A program made the translations under genes and the position numbers. Under the pieces are notes generated by a model. That model was not told the DNA's origin. It made no database searches and saw nothing but the letters and a program-made list of their open reading frames with translations. Of a DNA stretch of 64,000 bases, positions 1-7,352 are shown one piece after another; the first letter of the stretch is position 1, and each line of letters begins with the position of its first letter. The DNA lies in contig CP121313.1 of assembly GCA_043513815.1 (NCBI GenBank), positions 2,852,001 through 2,916,000 of the forward strand. Direction: 5' to 3'. The stretch is from JANQIO01 sp043513815 (lineage in GTDB: Bacteria > Pseudomonadota > Gammaproteobacteria > Pseudomonadales > Halieaceae).

Positions 1-38
1 AGAGCAAGCGGCATGCCCCCGCTTGCACAGGCTTCCCC

Positions 39-121
39 GTCATTCCCGCGACTCCCCCCATCATTCCCGCGACTCCTCCCGTCATTCCCGCGACTCCTCC
101 CGTCATTCCCGCGAACGCGGG
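39..121. repeat. Tandem 21-bp repeat array
   Basis: Three consecutive 21-base units start at 39, 60 and 81. Each reads approximately gtcattcccgcgactcctccc, and units two and three differ at a single base. A fourth unit at 102 begins identically but runs into the palindromic element that follows. The unit is the outer arm of that element plus a short CT-rich tail, so the array probably arose by slippage or repeated partial copying of one palindrome end. Units are contiguous with no spacers, so this is not a CRISPR. Confidence 0.8.
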
Positions 122-179
122 AATCCAGTGGCTGGATAGGTCGAGTGGCTGGATTCCCGCGTGCGCGGGAATGACGGGG
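102..179. repeat. Palindromic REP-like element
   Basis: The outer arms gtcattcccgcg (102-113) and cgcgggaatgac (about 164-175) are inverted copies. Inside lie smaller inverted repeats (ttcccgcgaacgcgggaa near 107-124) and two direct copies of gtggctggat. The same arms recur at 54484-54575 and, in part, at 47811-47835, so it is a dispersed intergenic element. Such elements are common in gammaproteobacteria and often lie downstream of genes. No coding role is seen. Confidence 0.75.
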
Positions 180-248
180 AAGTAGGAACGACGACCAAGT
201 CGTCATAAAACTGGTGCGGGTGCAACGGGAGCGCTGCGGCCATCGCAG

Positions 249-974
249 CTACTCGGGACTAAACAACTCCTCAAGGAAATTACTCAGCGACTGCCAAGAG
301 CGACGGTCCGCCGCCTCGTGGTAGACGGTGCCGAAATCGGCGTCATTGGCATCCGGGTTGGTGAAAGCGTGCAATGCACCACCGTGGCCGTGTAGCTGCC
401 AGTCAGCGCCGGCGGCGTCCATTTCCTCGGCGAAGGCGAGCACCTGCTCCGGCGGCGCCATGGGGTCGGCCCAGCCGTGTTCCACCAGCACGCTGGCGCG
501 GATCGCCTTGCCGGTGGCTTTCTCCGGCGGGCTCAGAATACCGTGGAAGCTGCACACCCCCGCCAGCGGCAGGTCGGCGCGGGCCATATCCAGCACACAC
601 AGGCCACCAAAGCAGTAGCCGATGGCGGCCATGCGCCGGGCATCAATTTCCGGTTGGCCCTGGGCCACTTCAACACAGGCCGCCAGGCGGCGGTGCAGCA
701 GGTCACGGTTCTCCGTGAATCGGTTCATGAGTTCGAAGGCCTGCTCGGTGGTCTCGGCAATTACGCCCTTGCCAAACAGGTCCAGCGCGAAGCCAACATA
801 GCCCAGTTTGGCCAGTTCGATGGCGCGGCCGCACTCGAAATTCTCGCGGCCGCGAAATGCGTGAGCCACCATCACCGCCGGCTTGGGCTCCGACTGCATC
901 TCGTCCCAGGCCATGAAGGCCTCAAGCACCTCTCCTTCATGCGTATATTCAATCAGGCGGGTTTGAATAGCCAT
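249..974 (-). CDS. Dienelactone hydrolase family protein
   Basis: A 241-residue cytoplasmic alpha/beta hydrolase. The dienelactone hydrolase triad is visible: Cys121 in the nucleophile elbow GYCFGG, Asp170 in EHGWADPM, and His202 in GGALHAF. Family members hydrolyse lactones or esters such as dienelactone in aromatic degradation; the substrate here is unknown. An in-frame extension of 35 residues exists upstream, but I chose the ATG at 974 because GGAG lies about eight bases ahead of it and the family begins near this point. It is transcribed divergently from the luciferase-like oxidoreductase, with only 64 bases between the two starts, so they may share control. Confidence 0.9.
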   Translation of the reverse strand: MAIQTRLIEYTHEGEVLEAFMAWDEMQSEPKPAVMVAHAFRGRENFECGRAIELAKLGYVGFALDLFGKGVIAETTEQAFELMNRFTENRDLLHRRLAACVEVAQGQPEIDARRMAAIGYCFGGLCVLDMARADLPLAGVCSFHGILSPPEKATGKAIRASVLVEHGWADPMAPPEQVLAFAEEMDAAGADWQLHGHGGALHAFTNPDANDADFGTVYHEAADRRSWQSLSNFLEELFSPE

Positions 975-1038
975 ATTGATACTCCATCCATGTTCTTGTG
1001 AGCGACCATTATCTTCCGTATGTTTTGGGGCGCTTGCA

Positions 1039-1920
1039 ATGCAAAAGGCCCGATTTATGCACCTCGCCTTCAGTTCCATGAATACCCTGGCCGATCCGCC
1101 GCCGCCCGAACTCGCCCTGGCCCTTGAGCAGCGCGGCTTCGAGTCACTGTGGTACGGCGAACACAGCCATATCCCCTGCTCGCGCAGGACCCCCTATCCA
1201 CCCGGCGGCGAGCTACCGGCGCCCTACAGCAAGATGATGGACCCCTACCTGTCGTTGATGGCGGCCGCCGCGGCCACCACCACGCTCAAGCTCGGCACCG
1301 GCATCGCACTGCTTATGGAGCGCGACATCTTCTCCCAGGCCAAGACCATTGCCACCCTGGACCAGTTGTCCGGCGGCCGCGTGATCATTGGCACCGGCGT
1401 GGGCTGGAACGAGGAAGAATTCAGCAATATCAACCCCCACCCCTTCGGCAAGCGCTATGCCGTACTGCGGGAAACCGTGGCGGCGACCCGCGCCCTGTGG
1501 AATGACACGGAAGCGGAATACCACGGCGAGTACATCGATTTTGACCCGGTCTGGGCCGACCCCAAGCCGGCGCAGCCCGGCGGCCCGAAAATCTACATGG
1601 GCGCGATGGGCCCCCTCGGCATCAGGCACGCGGCACGGTGGGCGGATGGCTGGTATCCGGTGGATATCGGCCTGCCTGATGCCGCACAGGCTGTGACCGA
1701 CTTCAGGAAATTGGTGGAGCAATGCGGACGGGACCCGACGACGGTGGCAATCAACATCCAGATTATGGACACTTCCAATCTGGACAAGCTCAAACAGTAC
1801 CGGGACCTGGGCGTGGAGCGCGCCACAGTAGGCGTGGCCGTGGATATGTGGGACAAGCCTGATCAGGTGATGCCCATGATCGACCGCTTCAGCAAGCTGA
1901 TCCCGGAACTCAGTGAATAA
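1039..1920 (+). CDS. Luciferase-like (LLM class) flavin/F420 oxidoreductase
   Basis: A 293-residue TIM-barrel protein of the bacterial luciferase-like monooxygenase superfamily, resembling the Rv2161c-type F420 subgroup. Family features seen are the N-terminal beta strand followed by GFESLWYGEHSHIP, the segment LKLGTGI, the stretch LDQLSGGRVIIGTGVGWN that shapes the cofactor site, and ARWADGWYPV near the end. The natural electron carrier could be FMN or F420; sequence alone does not decide. The start at 1039 follows a GGGG run and removes a 21-residue in-frame extension that would overlap the divergent promoter; an ATG at 1057 is a possible alternative. The next gene follows after 20 bases on the same strand. 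Confidence 0.87.
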   Translation: MQKARFMHLAFSSMNTLADPPPPELALALEQRGFESLWYGEHSHIPCSRRTPYPPGGELPAPYSKMMDPYLSLMAAAAATTTLKLGTGIALLMERDIFSQAKTIATLDQLSGGRVIIGTGVGWNEEEFSNINPHPFGKRYAVLRETVAATRALWNDTEAEYHGEYIDFDPVWADPKPAQPGGPKIYMGAMGPLGIRHAARWADGWYPVDIGLPDAAQAVTDFRKLVEQCGRDPTTVAINIQIMDTSNLDKLKQYRDLGVERATVGVAVDMWDKPDQVMPMIDRFSKLIPELSE

Positions 1921-1940
1921 AGACCACGAGGAACCACATC

Positions 1941-2504
1941 ATGACTCGACTGCTCAGTATTCTCTTCTGTGCCCTGCTACTGGCTCAACCGGCACTGGCT
2001 GACAAGAACGCCGACAAGCGCGCCAAGATCAACAAGGAGGCCCAGGCCACACTGGAGCGCCTCCACAAGGAAGCGCCCGAAACCCGCCAGATGATCAAGG
2101 ACGCCGAGGGCTATGGCGTGTTCTCCAACATCGGGATTAATGTGATCTTCCTGTCCGGTGGCGGTGGCAGCGGCGTGGTTGTCGACAACAAGTCCGGCGG
2201 CCGCACTTACATGAACATGGGCTCGGCAGGCGTCGGCATCGGCCTCGGCGTGAAGGACTTCCGCGGCGTATTCATCTTTCACAGTCGCAAGGCGTTGGAA
2301 AATTTCATCGAGCACGGCTGGGATTTTTCAGGCCAGGCGGATGCCGCGGCCAAGAGCAGCGACAAGGGCGCGGAAGGCAGCGTGGCTGCCACGGTGGTGA
2401 ACGGGGCTTCTATCTACCAGCTCACAGAAAACGGCCTGGCCCTGCAGGCCACGCTACAGGGCACCAAGTATTGGAAGAGCAAGAAGCTCAATACATACGA
2501 ATAA
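1941..2504 (+). CDS. Exported SYLF/YSC84-domain lipid-binding protein
   Basis: A 187-residue protein with a clear Sec signal peptide (charged start, hydrophobic run, cleavage after ALA near residue 20). The mature part matches the SYLF/YSC84 domain known from lipid-binding proteins: an alpha-helical segment rich in Lys/Glu, then YGVFSNIGINVIF, the glycine-rich GGGGSGVVVDNKSG, and MGSAGVGIGLGVKD. In bacteria these are periplasmic or outer-membrane associated proteins of poorly known role. It lies 20 bases after the oxidoreductase and may be cotranscribed. It converges with the FadL-type gene across a hairpin at 2513-2536. Confidence 0.85.
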   Translation: MTRLLSILFCALLLAQPALADKNADKRAKINKEAQATLERLHKEAPETRQMIKDAEGYGVFSNIGINVIFLSGGGGSGVVVDNKSGGRTYMNMGSAGVGIGLGVKDFRGVFIFHSRKALENFIEHGWDFSGQADAAAKSSDKGAEGSVAATVVNGASIYQLTENGLALQATLQGTKYWKSKKLNTYE

Positions 2505-2512
2505 GATTGAGT

Positions 2513-2536
2513 GCGGACTGCTTCCCGGCAGTCCGC
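2513..2536. terminator. Hairpin between convergent genes
   Basis: A 9-bp perfect stem, gcggactgc/gcagtccgc, with a 6-base loop lies in the 35-base gap between two convergent stop codons. The position fits a bidirectional terminator. There is no long T tract on either side, so termination strength is uncertain. Confidence 0.5.
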
Positions 2537-2539
2537 TTG

Positions 2540-3763
2540 CTACCAACCTACAGACACTGACAGGAACCAGATATCGTAGCTGCTGTACTCGCCGCTGAAG
2601 CCCGCCAGCGGCAACCTGTCGGAGCTGTCGATCGGTGAGTCGCCATAGTCGGCGTAGACCAGGCTGGTGCTGATCACCCTGCCATCATCGCGGCGATAGT
2701 CGGCACCCACAGCATAGCGCCATTGTTCATCCGCGGGCATGTCCGCGCGATTGAATGCCTTGTCCACCGGGCTGTCGTCGTAGGCAATCCCGGAACGGAA
2801 CGTCCAGCGCTTGTTGTAGTAGTAGTCGAAGCCACCGCCGTAATGGTAGGTATCTTCCCAGTTGCGAGGCACAGCGGCACCGTTGTTCTCGGTCGACAGG
2901 AGCACCTCGTCCATCTCGCTCCAGTTATCCCAGCCCCAGGACAGGTAACCCGTCCAACGCTCGCTGATCACATGGCTGAGGCCCACGCGGGCGGTGGTGG
3001 CCAGCGTCAAGTCGGTATTGATACCCACGGAGCCTAGAAACGCCGTGTCCACGTCGCCGTCGTACTCAAACTCATAGTTGGAATGGAGGCGGCCACCGAT
3101 ATGGGTGCGGGGCGTCAGTTCATAGGCGAAGCTGGCGATCACCGCCACCTGCACGTCATCGCCATCGATTTCGGCCTTGCCCTCCTCCGGGCGCGGGCCA
3201 CCGGACAGCGCCGGCACCGCAACATCGAGCTCCAGGGAGGAGTACATCACCGGCACTGACAGCCCCAGGGACAGTTTGTCGGTGACCTTGAAGCCCAGGG
3301 AAGGGACCACCCCCACCACGGCCATGGTGACTTCCTGGGCCTGGAAACGACCGGCCCATTCATTGTCGTAGTCCGCTGAGAGCCCGGTCAGGACAAGACC
3401 ACCAATCCCCCAGGTGAGCCTGTCGTTGTAGGGGCTTGAATAAAACGCACTGACCGATGGCGTCAACGCACCGGCATCACCGCCGTCACCGTCACCGTTG
3501 ACGACCCCATTTTGATCAAGATCAAACTCCACCGTCGGCAGCAGCAGGCCACCGGCCACCATGACCTGCTTGCCTTCATGGCGAGTCATGGCGGCGGCGT
3601 TGAAGAAAACATCCGAAGCATTGCCGGTACCAGCGGCTTCACCGGCTGCGGCCCGGCCCATGGTGGGCTGGTTGAATTCGCTGAGCCATAGACCACCGGC
3701 ACTGGCTGGCAGGGAGGCCGCCGCCACACTGGCGGCAAGCAAGGAACGTGGCAGTATTTTCAT
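2540..3763 (-). CDS. FadL/OmpP1-type outer membrane transport protein
   Basis: A 407-residue outer membrane protein of the OmpP1/FadL/TodX family, which moves long-chain fatty acids or other hydrophobic molecules across the outer membrane. It has a Sec signal peptide ending near PASA-GG (residue 22). The conserved FadL start of the mature protein follows (GLWLSEFNQPTMGRAAAGEA, then SDVFFNAAAMTRHEGKQV). The rest shows alternating beta strands and ends with an aromatic-rich strand, VSVGW. The hydrophobic substrates suggested elsewhere in the window make a fatty-acid or hydrocarbon role plausible, but it is not linked to an operon. Confidence 0.9.
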   Translation of the reverse strand: MKILPRSLLAASVAAASLPASAGGLWLSEFNQPTMGRAAAGEAAGTGNASDVFFNAAAMTRHEGKQVMVAGGLLLPTVEFDLDQNGVVNGDGDGGDAGALTPSVSAFYSSPYNDRLTWGIGGLVLTGLSADYDNEWAGRFQAQEVTMAVVGVVPSLGFKVTDKLSLGLSVPVMYSSLELDVAVPALSGGPRPEEGKAEIDGDDVQVAVIASFAYELTPRTHIGGRLHSNYEFEYDGDVDTAFLGSVGINTDLTLATTARVGLSHVISERWTGYLSWGWDNWSEMDEVLLSTENNGAAVPRNWEDTYHYGGGFDYYYNKRWTFRSGIAYDDSPVDKAFNRADMPADEQWRYAVGADYRRDDGRVISTSLVYADYGDSPIDSSDRLPLAGFSGEYSSYDIWFLSVSVGW

Positions 3764-3915
3764 GGTACATGTCGCCGATTATGTTTTACCCAATGATACT
3801 GGGACTCTGTTAGCACTAGCCAGCCCGGCACAGGCCAGTCGATCAACAAATGGCAAGTTCGCCTGCTATAGTCTGGTCACTAAACGTCTCAGCGATCCTG
3901 CACCGGAGGACACCC

Positions 3916-4662
3916 ATGCGCCTGACCACCCTGTTATTGACTACCCTGATGGCCGTATGCCTCGCCCTGCCCCTGCAGGCCGCCGAGGGTACGGTCCTGA
4001 TTACCGGCGCCAACCGCGGCATCGGCCTGGCACTGGCCCGGGAGTTTACCGAGGCAGGTTTCGAGGTGATCGGCACCGCTCGCAACCCTGCAAAAGCCGC
4101 TGAACTGAAAGCGACTGGCGCGCGCGTGGTGCAACTGGATGTGACTGACGCCGCCAGCGTGGCGGCCATGGCCAGGACCCTGGACGGAGTGGCCATCGAT
4201 ATCGTTATCAACAACGCCGGTGTGGCCCTCGACCGGGGTCGTGAACTGGCCGACCTGGACATCGACGTGATCGAGCGCACGCTGGATGTGAATACGCTGG
4301 GCCCGATACGGGTGATGTCTGCGCTCTACCCAAATGTGCAGGCCGGCGACCGCAAGGTGTTCGCCAACATCAGCAGCATGATGGGCAGCATGGAGATGAA
4401 CACCTGGGGCTGCTGCCTGGGCTACCGGGCCAGCAAGGCAGCCCTGAACAGCGCCAGCAAGACCCTGGCGATCGACATCGGCAAGCAGGGAATGACCTTT
4501 GTCGTCTTCCACCCCGGCTATGTGCAGACCGACATGAACGAGGGCCAGGGCAACATTACTCCCGCGCAGAGTGCTACCGGCCTGACCAAAGTCATCGCCG
4601 GCCTGGATGCCGAGGACAACGGCAAGTTCTACGACTGGCAAGGCAAGGAACTGCCCTGGTAG
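3916..4662 (+). CDS. SDR oxidoreductase with N-terminal signal peptide
   Basis: A 248-residue short-chain dehydrogenase/reductase. The Rossmann motif TGANRGIG follows a 25-residue signal-like segment (positively charged start, leucine-rich core, LQA-AEG cleavage site). NNAG and the catalytic YRASK (YxxxK) with an upstream serine cluster (ISSMMGSM) are present. I chose the ATG at 3916 because cggagga lies just upstream; the in-frame extension to 3850 lacks support. The signal peptide is odd for an NAD(P)-dependent enzyme, since these cofactors are normally cytoplasmic; the segment might instead be a membrane anchor. The substrate is unknown. Confidence 0.87.
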   Translation: MRLTTLLLTTLMAVCLALPLQAAEGTVLITGANRGIGLALAREFTEAGFEVIGTARNPAKAAELKATGARVVQLDVTDAASVAAMARTLDGVAIDIVINNAGVALDRGRELADLDIDVIERTLDVNTLGPIRVMSALYPNVQAGDRKVFANISSMMGSMEMNTWGCCLGYRASKAALNSASKTLAIDIGKQGMTFVVFHPGYVQTDMNEGQGNITPAQSATGLTKVIAGLDAEDNGKFYDWQGKELPW

Positions 4663-4694
4663 TTGGGAACCGTTAGTTGGGAACCGTTAGTTGC
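4661..4694. repeat. 14-bp direct repeat
   Basis: The 14-mer agttgggaaccgtt occurs twice in tandem (4661-4674, 4675-4688), followed by a truncated third start (agttgc). It directly overlaps the stop codon of the SDR gene and fills most of the gap before the convergent nitroreductase gene. It is probably a slippage product. Confidence 0.7.
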
Positions 4695-4707
4695 TAATCG
4701 AAAGCCG

Positions 4708-5385
4708 TTAGCGAAAGCTGGCGATTTCCTCCAACGGCTTCTTGACGGTGGCAGCGCGAGGAATCATCGCGTCCGCCGCCGGGTGCCCCACAACCAGCAG
4801 GATGTAGGGGCGTTCGTTACCGGGGCGGTCCAGAATCTGGTTAAGAAACTTCATCGGGTTGGGGGTATGGGTCAGGGTCGCGAGCCCCGCCTCGTGCAAT
4901 GCGCTAATCAGGAAGCCCGTGGCAATGCCTACCGATTCCGCCGTGTAGTAGTTCTTCTGCTTTGACCCATCCTCATTGACGCCGTAGCGCTCGACAAAAA
5001 TGGCGATCAGCCAGGGCGCCACCTCCAGAAACGGCTTGTCTGAGTCAGTTCCCAGGTCCTTGAGATCTTCGAGCCAGTCATCACCCGCCTTGCCGCCGTA
5101 GAACTCTCGCTCTTCCTTCTCCGCCGCCAGGCGTATCTCGCGCTTTACTTCAGGGTCGCTGACACAGGCAAAATGCCAGGGCTGGTGGTTAGCGCCGGAC
5201 GGCGCCGTGCCCGCCGCGCGCAGGCAGGTTTCGATGACCGCACGATCTACCGGCGCATTGCTGAAGTGGCGCACGGAGTGGCGCTGTTTGATGGAGGCGT
5301 AAAACGTCTCGGCGCGCGACAGCGACTCTTTGGCAGAAAGCGCAGGCCGGGGCGGGAGTGGAATGGGGTCGTAGTGATAGTCCAT
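4708..5385 (-). CDS. Nitroreductase family flavoprotein (IYD-like)
   Basis: A 225-residue FMN-dependent nitroreductase-fold protein. The signature IKQRHSVRHFSNAPVD binds FMN phosphate, APSGANHQPWHF is the second FMN segment, and GFLISALHEAGLATLTHTPN contributes to the dimer cofactor site. The SGANHQPWHF form and overall layout resemble the iodotyrosine deiodinase-like branch, which reduces halogenated phenols or related compounds; the substrate here is not known. The start at 5385 is supported by AGGA seven bases upstream; an in-frame extension of 23 residues was rejected. It stands alone, convergent with the exported SDR. Confidence 0.88.
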   Translation of the reverse strand: MDYHYDPIPLPPRPALSAKESLSRAETFYASIKQRHSVRHFSNAPVDRAVIETCLRAAGTAPSGANHQPWHFACVSDPEVKREIRLAAEKEEREFYGGKAGDDWLEDLKDLGTDSDKPFLEVAPWLIAIFVERYGVNEDGSKQKNYYTAESVGIATGFLISALHEAGLATLTHTPNPMKFLNQILDRPGNERPYILLVVGHPAADAMIPRAATVKKPLEEIASFR

Positions 5386-5583
5386 GGGTATCCTGTTGCA
5401 GCGTGGCAGTGCCCTGGTCGGGCACATATTCTCGTCAGCGGGGGATTGAATCACCGCCTGAGCAGCGTAGTGAACGATTATAACGGCTAGACAACGGCTA
5501 CCAATGAGCAGCTGTGCCGCCTCATTTTAAACCGCCAGATACGGCTGTGACTTGCACAGGGCGGTAAGCCTTTTGCTTTATTG

Positions 5584-7269
5584 CTACGGCGCGACCACTT
5601 CCAGCAGAGGCTGCCCTACCGAGCCACTGGGCGGGACCACACCGAGCCGGTTCGACAGTGTCACAGCGATATCGTAGGGCGTGACCGGGCGCGCCACCTG
5701 CGTGCCTTTCAGACGATTACCCGCGAACACCACCGGCACATGTTGATCGTAGCGCCAGGCAGAACCATGGGTCGCCGCGACAGACAGTCCGTCGAAATCG
5801 TTGATAAAGTACTGCGAGCCAAATGCCACATGTACATCCCCCGAGCGCTGTGGATGAAAGCTGCTGGCAACTGCGGCGGCCACGGGGTCGGCCGGTATCG
5901 CTCCGCGAGCGATATCGGTCGCCGCATATGCGGCGAACACTTCATCTCTGGCCCTCAGTGCCGCAGCCAGGGTGCGCTGTATATCGACAAGGTTCAGTGC
6001 GCTGTCCTCTATCCGCTGGCGATCCAGGTACACATAGGGTGAAAAGAATGCGCTGACCAGATCGACCTCAATCCCCAATGCCAGACGCAGTACCTTATTG
6101 AGCGCTTCGACGGAATAGGCATCACTGTCCACATGCGCACCCTGCCGTCCCAGCGACTGAAGATAGCCCGGCACTTCCGGGCCGCCGTGATCCGCCGACA
6201 GGACGATCAGGGTATGTTTGAGTCCGACGGTGTCGTCCAGAAAGACAAACAGGTCCGCCAGTTGGCGATCCAGGCGCAGCAGGTTGTCTTCCATCTCCAG
6301 GCTCGAAGGGCCGAACAGGTGGCCAACATAGTCGGTCGACGAGAAGCTGACCGACAGGTAGTCCGGCACGGCATCGTGCCCAAGGCCCTCGGCTTCAACC
6401 AGTGTTTTTGCGAAATCCAGTGTCAGTTCGTCACCGGCGGGGCTCACCGTCAGCAGGGTTGTGAAGTACTTGCCGGCGCGATCACCCCAGGCGTGTGGGA
6501 ATGTGCGCCCAAAGCCGGGGAAATCCGTCTCCCAGGGGCTGTCGTCAAGCTTAAGAAATTGGTAACTCTCCGGAGCGGCGAGCAACTCCCAGGATCGACC
6601 TGCGTAGTTATCGACCTTGCCCGACGCATTCCAGTCCGCGACCCACTGCGGATAGCTGGTGTAGTAATAGTTCGAACTGACAAACTCGCCAGCCGCTTTG
6701 GAAAACCAGAACGCCTTGCCGCTCTGTCCCGCCAGGGGAATGGCCCCCCTGTCCTTTACTGACACCGCGAAGATCTTGCTCTTACCGCGGTGATGCACCG
6801 CCAACTCATCTGAAAACGTGGAACTCTTCAGCGCGCGGGGCGAGCGCCCGTCGGCAGTCGCCAGACGTTGGGTAGGATCGATTTCGCTGGCCTGGTCGAC
6901 GTCGGCGTTCTTGCTCAGGAGACTGTAATCAGGGTCCTCGACGTTGTAGACGAGGCGTTCGGTCGCCTGATCAAACCACACGTTGCCGACCATACCGTGC
7001 ACCGCCGGCGTCGCCCCGGTGGCCAGGGATGAATGACCAACAATGGTTTCCGTGTTGGCGTGCCGATATCGGGCATCCGTGTACCAGATTCCCCGGTCCC
7101 GCAGGTAGCGAAAACCGCCGGGGCCAAACTGGTCCATGTGACGCCAGGGCAGGTCACCGCGCAACTGGTCGACGGTGATCTGCACCACCAGGCGAATGTC
7201 TGGCCCTGCGAGAGCTGCAGGTGCTGCCGTCAAAAACAACAAAGCAAGTGAGCTGATGAAGACGCGCAT
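5584..7269 (-). CDS. Exported PafA-like alkaline phosphatase
   Basis: A 561-residue exported phosphatase of the alkaline phosphatase superfamily, closest in pattern to PafA and single-Thr enzymes. After a signal peptide (cleavage near ALA-GPD) come the first metal Asp in QITVDQLRGD, the likely Thr nucleophile in ANTETIVGHSS, SFSSTDYVGHLFGPSSLE with two ligands, the ADHGG ligand pair, and ATHGS near the C terminus. All expected metal-binding positions look intact, so it should be active on phosphate monoesters in the periplasm. No pho-type partner genes are adjacent, and the short gap to the molybdoenzyme gene upstream shows no clear terminator. Confidence 0.9.
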   Translation of the reverse strand: MRVFISSLALLFLTAAPAALAGPDIRLVVQITVDQLRGDLPWRHMDQFGPGGFRYLRDRGIWYTDARYRHANTETIVGHSSLATGATPAVHGMVGNVWFDQATERLVYNVEDPDYSLLSKNADVDQASEIDPTQRLATADGRSPRALKSSTFSDELAVHHRGKSKIFAVSVKDRGAIPLAGQSGKAFWFSKAAGEFVSSNYYYTSYPQWVADWNASGKVDNYAGRSWELLAAPESYQFLKLDDSPWETDFPGFGRTFPHAWGDRAGKYFTTLLTVSPAGDELTLDFAKTLVEAEGLGHDAVPDYLSVSFSSTDYVGHLFGPSSLEMEDNLLRLDRQLADLFVFLDDTVGLKHTLIVLSADHGGPEVPGYLQSLGRQGAHVDSDAYSVEALNKVLRLALGIEVDLVSAFFSPYVYLDRQRIEDSALNLVDIQRTLAAALRARDEVFAAYAATDIARGAIPADPVAAAVASSFHPQRSGDVHVAFGSQYFINDFDGLSVAATHGSAWRYDQHVPVVFAGNRLKGTQVARPVTPYDIAVTLSNRLGVVPPSGSVGQPLLEVVAP

Positions 7270-7352
7270 GCTGAAAAACCTCCGTTAGGGGGTCATTCTG
7301 CCACAACAGCTGGCCAGGCAGACCCTCCTCGCGGACGCCGGCCGAGCGTCAG

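Noticed and set aside
39..121. Possible CRISPR array
   Set aside because: The 21-base units are contiguous with no unique spacers, and their sequence is the arm of the nearby palindromic element.
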